A stretch of DNA of 64,000 nucleotides from Fibrobacteraceae bacterium (GTDB lineage: Bacteria; Fibrobacterota; Fibrobacteria; Fibrobacterales; Fibrobacteraceae): positions 1 through 64,000 of the forward strand of contig JAGBSH010000025.1 of NCBI GenBank assembly GCA_017631885.1. Reading direction: 5' to 3'. Under the pieces are notes generated by a model, which saw only the letters and a program-made list of their open reading frames with translations, searched no databases and was not told the DNA's origin. Positions 1-7,885 of the stretch are shown in pieces. Positions within the stretch are counted from its first letter, which is position 1; each line of letters starts with the position of its first letter. The position numbers were made by a program, and so were the translations under genes.

Positions 1-1
1 T

Positions 2-199
2 AAGGTTAAAGTTTCATATAAAAAAAGGCGGAACTTTGCTTTAAAGACAAAGCAAGGTTTCTATTTGTATAAACGCTTAAGCAAAGGAATTATGATCATA
101 AAATTTTGCAAAAGAATGTTTACAGAATTTGTGCCGGAAATTGCGATGAGATTGCTTCTGTCACGCCACAAGTGTGGCTCGTGGCTGGCTCACATTTAG
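2..199 (+). CDS. 3' end of an unidentified CDS (partial)
   Basis: An open frame enters from the left edge and stops at TAG 197-199. The first ~45 residues are Lys/Arg/Tyr-rich with short hydrophobic stretches (KVKVSYKKRR, GIMIIKFCKRM), the kind of tail often found on GT2-type glycosyltransferases; that reading is only inference. The last ~20 codons lie in a dispersed intergenic repeat, so the original stop may have been replaced when the repeat arrived. Its position just before a Wzt-type exporter gene fits a polysaccharide locus. It may not be coding at all. Confidence 0.3.
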   Translation, partial: KVKVSYKKRRNFALKTKQGFYLYKRLSKGIMIIKFCKRMFTEFVPEIAMRLLLSRHKCGSWLAHI

Positions 200-545
200 G
201 CTTCGCAAAAAAATCTTTTCAAGTTTCGCAATGACAAGATTCGCGGGCAAGAACCTCGGGCAAATTCAGGGTTGTCATGGCGAATGAAATGACGCCATCT
301 AATAACAAGTTGTCATCGCAAACGCAGTGCGAATTGTCATCGCGAACGCAGTGTGGCGATCTAACAACAAGTTGTCATGGCGAGAAGTCTTTTAAGACGA
401 CGTGGCCATCTTGGCTTTTGTCATTACGAGCGTAGCGAAGTAATCCAAAAAAAAACAAGTGTTGCTTGCAATGGGATTGCTTCTGTCACTACGTTCCATC
501 GCAATGACAAGAACCGAGCGGCAAATTCAGGGTTGTCATTGTAAG
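136..545. repeat. Cluster of dispersed TGTCAT-type intergenic repeats
   Basis: This stretch is built from recurring blocks: TTGTCATCGCGAACGCAGTG, TTGTCATGGCGAG and TGTCATTACGAGCGTAG, each with matching GGCGATCT or GTAATCC ends. The blocks occur in both orientations, for example ATTGCTTCTGTCAC at about 152 and again at 476. The same family reappears at 13968-14110. The copies are imperfect and no gene is seen in them. They resemble the short palindromic repeats scattered between genes in several bacterial phyla. They could form RNA hairpins or be remnants of small non-autonomous elements. Confidence 0.7.
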
Positions 546-627
546 CGCACTGCGGCTCACGATTCTTAAATTCTCAATAAAAAAATACTATCAGACAAAT
601 TTTAATCTATATTACTCAACAAGAAAG

Positions 628-673
628 CCGCCAATGAGGCAAGCCTTTTTTAAGGCATAGCAATCCAAGGCGG
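628..673 (+). promoter_or_regulatory. Nested inverted repeat in the leader of the Wzt-type gene
   Basis: CCGCC at 628-632 can pair with GGCGG at 669-673, and inside it GCCTT (643-647) pairs with AAGGC (652-656) across a TTTT loop. The structure ends 22 bp before the ATG at 696. It could be a terminator for the upstream transcript or a leader structure for the exporter operon. It does not carry the RfaH ops sequence usual in enterobacterial O-antigen leaders. Confidence 0.35.
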
Positions 674-695
674 TTATACATAGATTTTAAAAAAC

Positions 696-1964
696 ATGAC
701 CGCAATCGAGTTTGAAAACATCAGCAAGCAGTACCGCCTGGGGCTAGTAAGCACTGGGACGCTCAGCCATGACCTGAATAGGTTCTGGCAAACAAAAATC
801 TTGCGGCGTGAAGACCCTTACTTAAAAGTAGGTGAGGTCAATGACCGCGCAAGCAAGGGTAATAGCGAATACGTGTGGGCTTTAAAAGACATCAATTTCA
901 AAGTAGAACAAGGCGATGTTGTAGGAATTATTGGCAGAAACGGCGCAGGCAAAAGCACTCTCCTCAAGTTATTGAGCCGCGTAACCGCCCCGACAACAGG
1001 CACAATACGCGCTCGGGGCCGCATTGCAAGCCTATTGGAAGTAGGAACAGGTTTTCACCCAGAAATGACTGGCCGCGAAAACATTTACATGAATGGTTCC
1101 ATTATGGGCATGAGCCGCGCAGAAATCACTCGCAAACTTGACGAAATTGTTGATTTCAGCGGCTGCGAACGTTACTTGGACACACCTGTAAAACGCTACA
1201 GCTCCGGCATGACCGTGCGCCTCGGCTTTGCTATCGCAGCACACCTAGAACCCGAAATTCTCGTAGTCGATGAAGTGCTAGCCGTGGGCGACGCCGAATT
1301 CCAGAAAAAAGCCATCGGCAAAATGCAAGACGTAAGCAAAGGCGAAGGCAGAACCGTGCTGTTCGTGAGCCATAATATGGGCGCGGTGAAGAATCTGTGT
1401 AAGAGAGGCGTGTTGCTTGAAAACGGGATGATTCGCAATACCGGGAATGTAAATGAAATTGTTGATGAATACCTTACACAAAACCAAAATATCGGTCAAA
1501 CAGATTTCAACCAAAGCAATCAGCGATATGGCAATGGACTTCTAAAAATCAAAAAATTACAATATTCGGATTCTTCAGGAAATGTCACAAGCACATTCCG
1601 AGTCGGCCAAGAAGTTTTCGTCAAAATTGCATTTGACATCAACAAGTCCCTCGACGGCGTCACCGAATCTTATATAGATATCGGAATAAACAACGAAAAC
1701 AGCCATAGAGTCGCTTGGCTCAGTTCCAAGATTTTCAAAAAGGCTCTAGATTACAACAAAAAAGAACTCGTTATAAAGATTCCGCAAATGATGCTTAATC
1801 AGGGAAGCTATGACGTCAACCTGCATTGCGCTACAAATTTTGGAGTATCTGACTGGTTGCGGAATGTCGGACATTTTGAAGTTGTTTTTGACGATTTTTT
1901 CAAAACAGGTGTAAACATTCCCGATTCACAAGGAAGCTCTGTCTTAAATTTTGAGGTTGTATAA
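696..1964 (+). CDS. O-polysaccharide ABC exporter ATP-binding subunit (Wzt/TagH type)
   Basis: This is the ATPase half of an ABC exporter that moves undecaprenyl-linked O-polysaccharide across the inner membrane. Residues 1-250 form the nucleotide-binding domain, with Walker A GRNGAGKST, the signature YSSGM, Walker B ILVVDEVLAVGD and the switch His in LFVSHNMG. Residues ~270-422 are a beta-rich C-terminal extension in the position of the Wzt carbohydrate-binding domain, which in known systems recognises the modified glycan end. The 422-residue length fits Wzt proteins that carry this domain. The permease partner (Wzm) is not in the window and is presumably upstream. The stop overlaps the next start (TAATG), so translation is probably coupled to the methyltransferase-like gene, which suggests end modification of the glycan. 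Confidence 0.88.
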   Translation: MTAIEFENISKQYRLGLVSTGTLSHDLNRFWQTKILRREDPYLKVGEVNDRASKGNSEYVWALKDINFKVEQGDVVGIIGRNGAGKSTLLKLLSRVTAPTTGTIRARGRIASLLEVGTGFHPEMTGRENIYMNGSIMGMSRAEITRKLDEIVDFSGCERYLDTPVKRYSSGMTVRLGFAIAAHLEPEILVVDEVLAVGDAEFQKKAIGKMQDVSKGEGRTVLFVSHNMGAVKNLCKRGVLLENGMIRNTGNVNEIVDEYLTQNQNIGQTDFNQSNQRYGNGLLKIKKLQYSDSSGNVTSTFRVGQEVFVKIAFDINKSLDGVTESYIDIGINNENSHRVAWLSSKIFKKALDYNKKELVIKIPQMMLNQGSYDVNLHCATNFGVSDWLRNVGHFEVVFDDFFKTGVNIPDSQGSSVLNFEVV

Positions 1965-2704
1965 TGGGATTAAGGGATAAAATAAGGGAATTCTATCTTG
2001 ACAAAAGCGGGATTCGTGCAATTTTGGAAAGTCAAAACCTGCAAAACAGAATGGCACAAGAGTCCCTTGCGGCGATAACCTTCTCCAACGCCATACAAAA
2101 TTCAGAATGGCTGAAATATAAAAGTTTCTACCCGGGAAGATGGGCTGTCGAATACACCTTTTTACTCACGTTGTTCCGCATTTTTGAACATCACAGGTTT
2201 ACGAATCTCCTGGAATTCGGACTTGGACAGACATCCCGAATGCTCCATCAATATGCGGCATTTTACAATGTACCAGCAATCACCGTAGAACACGATGACA
2301 AATGGATAGAATTTACGCGCAAGGACACCCACAACGCTTACCCGATAAACGTAAAAATTTTGCCACTAGGAATGGTCGACTATAACGGCTATAAAACTAG
2401 AACCTATCAAGGCGTTAAGGCTACATTTGAGAACCAGAAATTCGATTTCATCCTTGTCGACGGCCCCTTCGGTTCCGAACATTATTCCCGTTCGCAAATC
2501 ATTCAACTCGCAGAAAACAACTTGGCGGAAACATTCTGCATCATCATTGACGACTGCAATAGAATTGGCGAACAAGAAACCGTTGCAGAAGTGGAAAAAA
2601 TACTAAAAAACAATGGCGTAAAATACGCAATTAATAAATATTATGGATTATCGGATTATGTTGTGATTTGCTCGGAAGATTTGAAGTTCTTGGCAAGTTT
2701 ATGA
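1964..2704 (+). CDS. Rossmann-fold methyltransferase-like protein of the polysaccharide locus
   Basis: A 246-residue soluble protein. LLEFGLGQTSRML (about residues 84-96) looks like the glycine-rich SAM-binding motif I, followed by an acidic residue at the end of strand 2 (TVEHDD). FDFILVDGPFGSEHYSR and FCIIIDDC resemble later core strands of class I methyltransferases. Substrate is unknown. It overlaps the Wzt-type gene by one base, which suggests it modifies the exported glycan; capping methylation is a known partner activity of Wzt exporters with C-terminal domains. No catalytic residues can be assigned. Confidence 0.6.
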   Translation: MGLRDKIREFYLDKSGIRAILESQNLQNRMAQESLAAITFSNAIQNSEWLKYKSFYPGRWAVEYTFLLTLFRIFEHHRFTNLLEFGLGQTSRMLHQYAAFYNVPAITVEHDDKWIEFTRKDTHNAYPINVKILPLGMVDYNGYKTRTYQGVKATFENQKFDFILVDGPFGSEHYSRSQIIQLAENNLAETFCIIIDDCNRIGEQETVAEVEKILKNNGVKYAINKYYGLSDYVVICSEDLKFLASL

Positions 2705-2749
2705 CTAAAAAACGGATATTAACTTTTTGCGAGTATATTAGGCTCACAC

Positions 2750-3673
2750 ATGAACAGACTCGTAATCATTGGAAATGGATTCGACCTTCATCACGAACTT
2801 CTTACATCGTATAAAGATTTTCGAAATTATTTAGCAGAGGAAGTCATTTATAACAACTCAAAAACAAAGTTTCCTCGTAATAGTGAACTGTTGTACTTAT
2901 TAGATTCCTATTTCTATTTTGAACACAATTGGTCTGATTTTGAAGAAAAGCTAAGTTCTTTTGATTTACAGTCCTTTATTGAGGAAGAAGGATTGGACCT
3001 AGTTTGCGATGACGAGGAAGACATTCGTCCAATGCATGATCAAGCGGTAATAGAGGACAATTGTTTTGCAAAATTAGCCCTTTTAATAAACGGCATTCCC
3101 AAAGAAATTAATAATTGGATTTATTCTTTGTCGTATGATAAAATAGACAATGATTTAATCGTTAGGTGCATTGATAATCAGGACATGTTTATATCGTTCA
3201 ACTACTCATCCACATTGGAAGACGTATATCAAATAAGCCCATCTCAAATCATCCACATTCATGGATTGGCACAGCAATCATTCATAAATAAAGATCAAAT
3301 TATTGTTGGCCATGGTAACAAAAATGTCGCGATACCAAATTACAAACACCGGACCAATCTCCTTCACGACATGTTTGCTGAAGTCACATATGAAAAATGT
3401 AAACACTTTTATAGAGATACTTACAAGGATCCTTTCTCGCAAATATCCTTTTTAACACCTTATCTAAGCAGAATAAAACAATGTAAGGAAATGCTTATAC
3501 TTGGTCACTCGCTTGGGTTTGTAGATGAAGAGTATTTCAAGTATATGTCCAAAATCATCCAACCAGACGCAAAAATAAATGTTTTTTACCATGATCTACG
3601 TGAATTAGATAATTTAAAATATCGCGCAGAAAAATACTTTTTCCCACATGAGATAATTTTTTTAGAGTGGTGA
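2750..3673 (+). CDS. AbiH-family abortive infection protein
   Basis: The N-terminus has the AbiH hallmark: a hydrophobic strand, then IGNGFDL (residues 7-13), then TSYKDF. AbiH was named for lactococcal phage abortive infection. Several features also recall SIR2-like NAD-binding effectors: GNGFD at the N-terminus, FNYSSTLE (150-157), IHIHG (168-172) and LILGHSLGFVDEEYF near the C-terminus, in the same order as the SIR2 TNYD, LHG and GYS motifs. NAD hydrolysis is inference from these motifs. The next gene follows after 4 bp, so the two are probably co-transcribed. A TATATT at 2734-2739 is a plausible -10 and would leave almost no leader. Base composition is lower in GC than the exporter genes to the left. 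Confidence 0.8.
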   Translation: MNRLVIIGNGFDLHHELLTSYKDFRNYLAEEVIYNNSKTKFPRNSELLYLLDSYFYFEHNWSDFEEKLSSFDLQSFIEEEGLDLVCDDEEDIRPMHDQAVIEDNCFAKLALLINGIPKEINNWIYSLSYDKIDNDLIVRCIDNQDMFISFNYSSTLEDVYQISPSQIIHIHGLAQQSFINKDQIIVGHGNKNVAIPNYKHRTNLLHDMFAEVTYEKCKHFYRDTYKDPFSQISFLTPYLSRIKQCKEMLILGHSLGFVDEEYFKYMSKIIQPDAKINVFYHDLRELDNLKYRAEKYFFPHEIIFLEW

Positions 3674-3677
3674 TAAA

Positions 3678-4262
3678 ATGACGTATCAAAAAAAAAGTAC
3701 GAATCCCAATGTTCTTCCACCGTTTATTCAAGCGGGCATAAGAGGAATCCTTTATTGGATGGGGCATAGAAATTCCATCTACAAATCACATGACATCATG
3801 GAAGGCGCAATTGTAGAAGAAATAACCAAAATAATCAAAGCTCATTTAAGCACAAAAAAAGAAATAAAATGTGAATTTCCCTATAACAAAATAGATCCTT
3901 CCATTAAATCGGAAAATGGCAACCGAACTCAAAGAGCGGACTTCGTTATCAAATACAAAAAAAAGTTTTTCAATGGGAAAATTGAACGCATTTTTGAGGT
4001 CAAAAGATTCAAAAAAAAATATATAAAAGAGATTTCAGGCGATATAGATAAATTAGCCGCATTAAATGCTAACAATGCTGAAAGATACATCCTAATCATA
4101 TCTTCTGGTAAATGTGACTTAGAAAAAGAAATACAATCAAACAATCCCAAAAATTTTTCAATTATTTGGGAAGGGAAAACCGAGTTTAACGATTGCGCAG
4201 GAAAACGCGAATACTACTCTGCACATGTAATAAAAATTGAGGCAGTCTCCAAGTTGAAGTAA
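3678..4262 (+). CDS. Small PD-(D/E)XK-like nuclease candidate paired with AbiH
   Basis: A 194-residue basic protein with no family recognised by eye. E46/E47 in a helix, D88 in RADFVI and E107-V-K109 in IFEVKRF have the order and spacing of a PD-(D/E)XK nuclease core (helix Glu, strand Asp, strand Glu-x-Lys). The following segment RYILIISSGK would be the next core strand. It starts 4 bp after the AbiH-like gene, which implies coupled expression. It could be the effector or a control protein of the pair, or an unrelated restriction-type nuclease. The family call rests on motif reading alone. Confidence 0.55.
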   Translation: MTYQKKSTNPNVLPPFIQAGIRGILYWMGHRNSIYKSHDIMEGAIVEEITKIIKAHLSTKKEIKCEFPYNKIDPSIKSENGNRTQRADFVIKYKKKFFNGKIERIFEVKRFKKKYIKEISGDIDKLAALNANNAERYILIISSGKCDLEKEIQSNNPKNFSIIWEGKTEFNDCAGKREYYSAHVIKIEAVSKLK

Positions 4263-4296
4263 AACAACCCCCTATTGCCTAAACGCCCCCATAGAA

Positions 4297-4305
4297 TGTA
4301 TATTT
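4297..4305 (+). promoter_or_regulatory. Candidate extended -10 element (TGTATATTT)
   Basis: TGTATATTT lies 17 bp upstream of the ATG at 4322, and GTGAGGAA between them can serve as the ribosome-binding site. The same element precedes several other genes here. No convincing -35 hexamer is visible. Confidence 0.5.
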
Positions 4306-4321
4306 CCAGTGAGGAATACCC

Positions 4322-5767
4322 ATGCCCAAGAAAAGAATTTTCATAAGTAGCGTCCAGAAGGAGTTTGCCGAAGAGCGCAAGCAGCTTTTCGACTATTTAA
4401 TGGATGATCCCATACTATCGAAATTCTTTGTGCCGTTCATTTTTGAAGATTACCCTGCAACAGGGCGTTCAACTTCAACAGTGTATCTGAAAGAAGTTGA
4501 AAAGAGCGATATCTACCTTGGCATTTTTGGTGACGAATACGGCTTCCAAAACAAGGCTGGGCTTTCCTCAACGGAACAGGAATACAACCTCGCCCACAAA
4601 CTACACAAAGACTGTCTTATCTACATAAAGAGAGATTCTTCTAAACGGCAAGCCAAGGAGAAGACCTTTATTCAAAAGGTAGAGGCAGATGTTGTTCGCA
4701 GGACCTTCGACAATTACGAAGAGCTGAAGGCTGCCGTTTACAAATCGTTAGCCCTCTATCTTGAAGAAAAAGAATTGTTCCGCCTAGTCCCCTTTGATCA
4801 AGCCAAGGACAACGAAGCGACAATAAAAGACATAAGCGACGATAAAATCAAATCTTTTATCGAGTTATCCAAGCAAAAAAGAAACTTCAAATTTAAAGAA
4901 AACATATCCGCAACAGACCTGCTAACGCACCTGAGCCTGATGGACGAATCTGGGCACTTGACAAATGCAGCCATTCTTCTTTTCGGAAAAAAACCGCAAA
5001 AGTTCTTTATTTCGTCCGAAGTCAAATGCATGCAATTTTACGGCAATGAAATCGAAAAGCCCATCCCGTCGTTACAGATTTACAAGGGGGATATTTTCCA
5101 ACTTGTAGACCAGGCGACAAGTTTTGTCATGAGCCGCATCAACATGTGGATTGGCACAAGAGCCAAAAGCGCTTCCGTGCCGACAAAGCCCGAATTACCC
5201 GGCGAAGCCGTACGCGAAGCGATTGTCAACGCAATATGCCATCGAGACTACACAAGCAACGCCAGCGTACAAGTGATGCTGTTCAAAAACCGTCTCGAGA
5301 TTTGGAATCCAGGACAGTTACCGTATGAATTGACCACGCAACAGCTTTACAAGCCTCACAAATCGCACCCAAACAACCCATTGATTGCAGAACCCCTGCA
5401 GCGTTCGGGGTTCATAGAAAAGGCTGGAACAGGCACCGGCGAAATCGTAAAACTTTGCCTACAACAAGGCCTAAAAAAGCCCGTTTTTGAGCAAGATGGC
5501 GACTTCAAGGTGATTATTTGGCGACCTGTCCCCCAAGATGGCTCCCAAGATGGCACTCAAGATGGCACTCAAGATGGCACTCAAAAGCAACTAGAAGAGA
5601 AAATCATCAGCCTTATAAAAGCAAACCCTAAAATTTCTAGAAAAGACATCGCCACAGCAACTCAAACATCGCCACGCACAATAGCAAGAAGAATAAAAGA
5701 AATGAACGATAAAATTCGTTTTGTAGGAAGCGGCTATAGCGGTCACTGGGAAGTGATTGAGAAATAG
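4322..5767 (+). CDS. DUF4062 / AlbA-RecG-like ATP-binding regulator with C-terminal HTH
   Basis: The N-terminal ~95 residues match DUF4062 (KRIFISSVQKEF, then SDIYLGIFGDEYG), a TIR-like fold seen in signalling and defence proteins. The middle resembles the 'ATP-binding protein, RecG-like C-terminal' group: GEAVREAIVNAICHRDY (~residue 293) is a GHKL-type N box, and RLEIWNPGQLP and RSGFIEKAGTGTG are typical family motifs. A hydrophilic linker of four QDG(S/T) repeats (5534-5581) then leads to a winged-helix-like C-terminus (ISRKDIATATQTSPRTIARRIKEM). The role is unknown; related proteins are usually thought to be regulators. It lies next to the AbiH pair and before a convergent glycosyltransferase. 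Confidence 0.75.
   Translation: MPKKRIFISSVQKEFAEERKQLFDYLMDDPILSKFFVPFIFEDYPATGRSTSTVYLKEVEKSDIYLGIFGDEYGFQNKAGLSSTEQEYNLAHKLHKDCLIYIKRDSSKRQAKEKTFIQKVEADVVRRTFDNYEELKAAVYKSLALYLEEKELFRLVPFDQAKDNEATIKDISDDKIKSFIELSKQKRNFKFKENISATDLLTHLSLMDESGHLTNAAILLFGKKPQKFFISSEVKCMQFYGNEIEKPIPSLQIYKGDIFQLVDQATSFVMSRINMWIGTRAKSASVPTKPELPGEAVREAIVNAICHRDYTSNASVQVMLFKNRLEIWNPGQLPYELTTQQLYKPHKSHPNNPLIAEPLQRSGFIEKAGTGTGEIVKLCLQQGLKKPVFEQDGDFKVIIWRPVPQDGSQDGTQDGTQDGTQKQLEEKIISLIKANPKISRKDIATATQTSPRTIARRIKEMNDKIRFVGSGYSGHWEVIEK
5534..5581 (+). repeat. In-frame 12-bp tandem repeat (four units, QDGT)
   Basis: Four consecutive 12-bp units lie in the linker between the ATPase and HTH parts of the surrounding gene. 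Units 2-4 are identical (CAAGATGGCACT) and unit 1 differs in its last four bases. Each unit codes for QDGT (QDGS in the first). Slipped-strand mispairing would change linker length without a frameshift, so the copy number may vary between strains. Confidence 0.9.
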
Positions 5768-5829
5768 TCTCAAACTTTAATAAAAATATTCTCATTCGGG
5801 ATAGTTTTTGAAAATATGTGTGTGAAGTA

Positions 5830-6801
5830 TTATTTGAATTTTTTTATAAGATTTATTAATAAACATAAAGTTTTCTCTAATAAAAAAAACATTATGTTTT
5901 TTTCTCGTTTACTGTAGATATCCACGAGAAAACCATATAGTGCTGTTTGCCGAAATTGGTTTTCTGAAGAGCCATAAACATTCCATTTTTTTTCAAAAGC
6001 TTTTATTGGATTTTCAATTAGATTCTGAACAAATGGTGTTATCCCATTTTGTTTGATAGTTTCCCAAAAATGTTTTTTTTGAAATAGATATGGGGATTCA
6101 AATAGATTATGTTGCCATCCTGTATAAAAATGAATTATTTTGGCATCAAAAAAAAATTCCCATGATCGACTGATTTGAACATTGTATGAGTCGGGTAGGG
6201 TAAAAAAAACTGATTTCATCTGATTAATCACACAATTTAGCGAGGGTTGATCAATATAGCATCCATGTTTAGATGTTTCTAACCACAACTCGTGCCATTG
6301 TTTAAAGAAAGAATTAGAAAAAGCAGAATCTTTGGAAAATAAAACTCCACTATTCACATATTCAATTACATTTGGATTGCAATTTGTTTTTTTAAAATCT
6401 TCTTCTATACTAGTTTTTAACATATGATTTGTTAGTATACAGTGCCCATCTAAAACGCCCATAATGTCATGTGTAAAATCTGATTTTTTAACTGGGGTGT
6501 TCCACACAGTATCTGCATCTATGTATAAAAAATCACCAGTTATATATTTTCTCATAGAGGTTTTTATATAGCGAGATTTTGCTATAGGAGGGATGTTTTT
6601 TTTGATGGGAATTACCACATATTCAGTAACATATTGTAAAATACAGCCTATCTCTTTTTTAAAATTCTTGTCTGTTTCGTCGTCTACTAATAGAGAAATA
6701 GAAGCATTAGAAGTAATAGACTTCAAAGACATCATAGATACCAATGTTTGTTCGCAATAAAAACTATCTTTTGAAGCTACGAGAACATATAAATATTTCA
6801 T
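5830..6801 (-). CDS. Glycosyltransferase, GT-A type (nucleotide-sugar transferase)
   Basis: From the ATG at 6801 the protein begins MKYLYVLVASKDSFYCEQ, a typical first strand of a nucleotide-sugar-binding fold. A longer reading to 6867 would overlap the divergent neighbour and is rejected. GDFLYIDADTVW contains a DxD-type metal/nucleotide-sugar motif, as in GT8-like enzymes. The aromatic FYTGWQHN near residue 230 is common in acceptor-side loops. Product length is 323 residues. Acceptor and sugar are unknown. It is divergent from the GT2 at 6848 and convergent with the DUF4062 gene, and has the low GC of this glycosyltransferase block. Confidence 0.65.
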   Translation of the reverse strand: MKYLYVLVASKDSFYCEQTLVSMMSLKSITSNASISLLVDDETDKNFKKEIGCILQYVTEYVVIPIKKNIPPIAKSRYIKTSMRKYITGDFLYIDADTVWNTPVKKSDFTHDIMGVLDGHCILTNHMLKTSIEEDFKKTNCNPNVIEYVNSGVLFSKDSAFSNSFFKQWHELWLETSKHGCYIDQPSLNCVINQMKSVFFTLPDSYNVQISRSWEFFFDAKIIHFYTGWQHNLFESPYLFQKKHFWETIKQNGITPFVQNLIENPIKAFEKKWNVYGSSENQFRQTALYGFLVDIYSKREKNIMFFLLEKTLCLLINLIKKFK

Positions 6802-6817
6802 GATTATACCAATAAGT

Positions 6818-6826
6818 TGTATATTT
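6818..6826 (+). promoter_or_regulatory. Candidate extended -10 element (TGTATATTT)
   Basis: TGTATATTT lies 21 bp before the ATG at 6848, in the 46-bp gap between two divergent glycosyltransferase genes. It probably drives the rightward pair. Confidence 0.45.
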
Positions 6827-6847
6827 ATATAAAATATAGTAGTATTT

Positions 6848-7885
6848 ATGATTAAAGTTTCCGTCATAGTTCCTGTTTATAAAGTCCCTTTAGAGTATCT
6901 TCGGGCTTGTTTTGATTCTTTGACTGCTCAAACTATGCAGGAATGTGAATTTATTGTGGTTTCCGATGGAGCTCCAGAAGCAGAGTGTTCCATTTGTGAG
7001 GAATATGTTGCAAGGGATTCTAGATTCAAATTTTTCAAAAGAGAGCATGCAGGCGTATCAGCAACAAGAAATTATGGCATAGACCAGGCACAAGGTGAGT
7101 ATATCACGTTTGTTGATAGTGATGACTGGATTAAGCCAGAATCATGTCAACATGCTTATGTTTTTGCATCAAATAACAATTCAGATGTGGTTTTGTTTGA
7201 TTATGTCCCTCAAGGAGAAAAAAAACATAGGCAGAAGTGTTATAACGATTTTTCTATAAGTATTATGTCAATGAAGGAAATTCATGATATTTTGTGTGAA
7301 ATTGTATTTTTGAAGAACGAAAAATTTGTTGGTGCAGTGTCAACTTGCTGTAAGTTGACAAAACGAGATTTATTCGTTAAAAATCAAATTCAGTTTCCTT
7401 GTGGTATTGCGGTTGCGGAAGATAGAGTTGTGTCATACGCTATTTTTCAGAAAGCCCTTCGCGTCTCATATTTAAAGGAATTTCTGTACATATATAACTT
7501 TCGACCATCATCGATAACCAATGCTTTTGACGACAATACGTTAAAAAAAAATCTTCAATATTTGTATGAAATAAAAAAAATAAGTGCAAATCACATTCAA
7601 AATATTGCAGATTCAGCTATGAATATTTATTTTGCTAGTTGGGAAAAATGTTATTTAAATAAAAAAAATAAAAAAACAATTTTTAGAAGAATACATGATG
7701 TTCTCAGTGTTGTACATTCAAAAGAATTTCGTGACATAATTCAAATTGCTAATATAAATAAATTTCCTTTAATTATACAACAAGAGGCTTGGTTGTTAAA
7801 ACATGGAATCGGATTTCCGTTCCTTTTTCATATGTTAAAGTTCCTTTTAAAGGATACATTATTAGTTTGGAAAATAAAAAAATGA
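6848..7885 (+). CDS. Family 2 glycosyltransferase
   Basis: A typical GT2 (GT-A fold) enzyme: KVSVIVPVYKV at the N-terminus, FIVVSDGAPE with an acidic nucleotide-binding residue, GVSATRNYGIDQAQGEYITF, then VDSDDWI (~residues 89-95) as the DxD metal-binding motif. The C-terminal ~100 residues are basic and aromatic, and probably contact the membrane. The 345-residue length is usual for capsule or O-antigen transferases. Its stop overlaps the next start (ATGA at 7882-7885), so it is translationally coupled to another GT2. The sugar donor cannot be assigned. Confidence 0.85.
   Translation: MIKVSVIVPVYKVPLEYLRACFDSLTAQTMQECEFIVVSDGAPEAECSICEEYVARDSRFKFFKREHAGVSATRNYGIDQAQGEYITFVDSDDWIKPESCQHAYVFASNNNSDVVLFDYVPQGEKKHRQKCYNDFSISIMSMKEIHDILCEIVFLKNEKFVGAVSTCCKLTKRDLFVKNQIQFPCGIAVAEDRVVSYAIFQKALRVSYLKEFLYIYNFRPSSITNAFDDNTLKKNLQYLYEIKKISANHIQNIADSAMNIYFASWEKCYLNKKNKKTIFRRIHDVLSVVHSKEFRDIIQIANINKFPLIIQQEAWLLKHGIGFPFLFHMLKFLLKDTLLVWKIKK

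Noticed and set aside
628-673. RfaH ops/JUMPstart element before the Wzt-type gene
   Set aside because: GGCGGTTATA resembles the beginning of ops by chance; the rest of the conserved octamer (GGCGGTAG) is not present.
6801-6867. Longer start for the glycosyltransferase at 5830-6801
   Set aside because: The extra 22 residues would overlap the start and promoter of the divergent GT2, while MKYLYVLVASKD at 6801 is a normal first strand.
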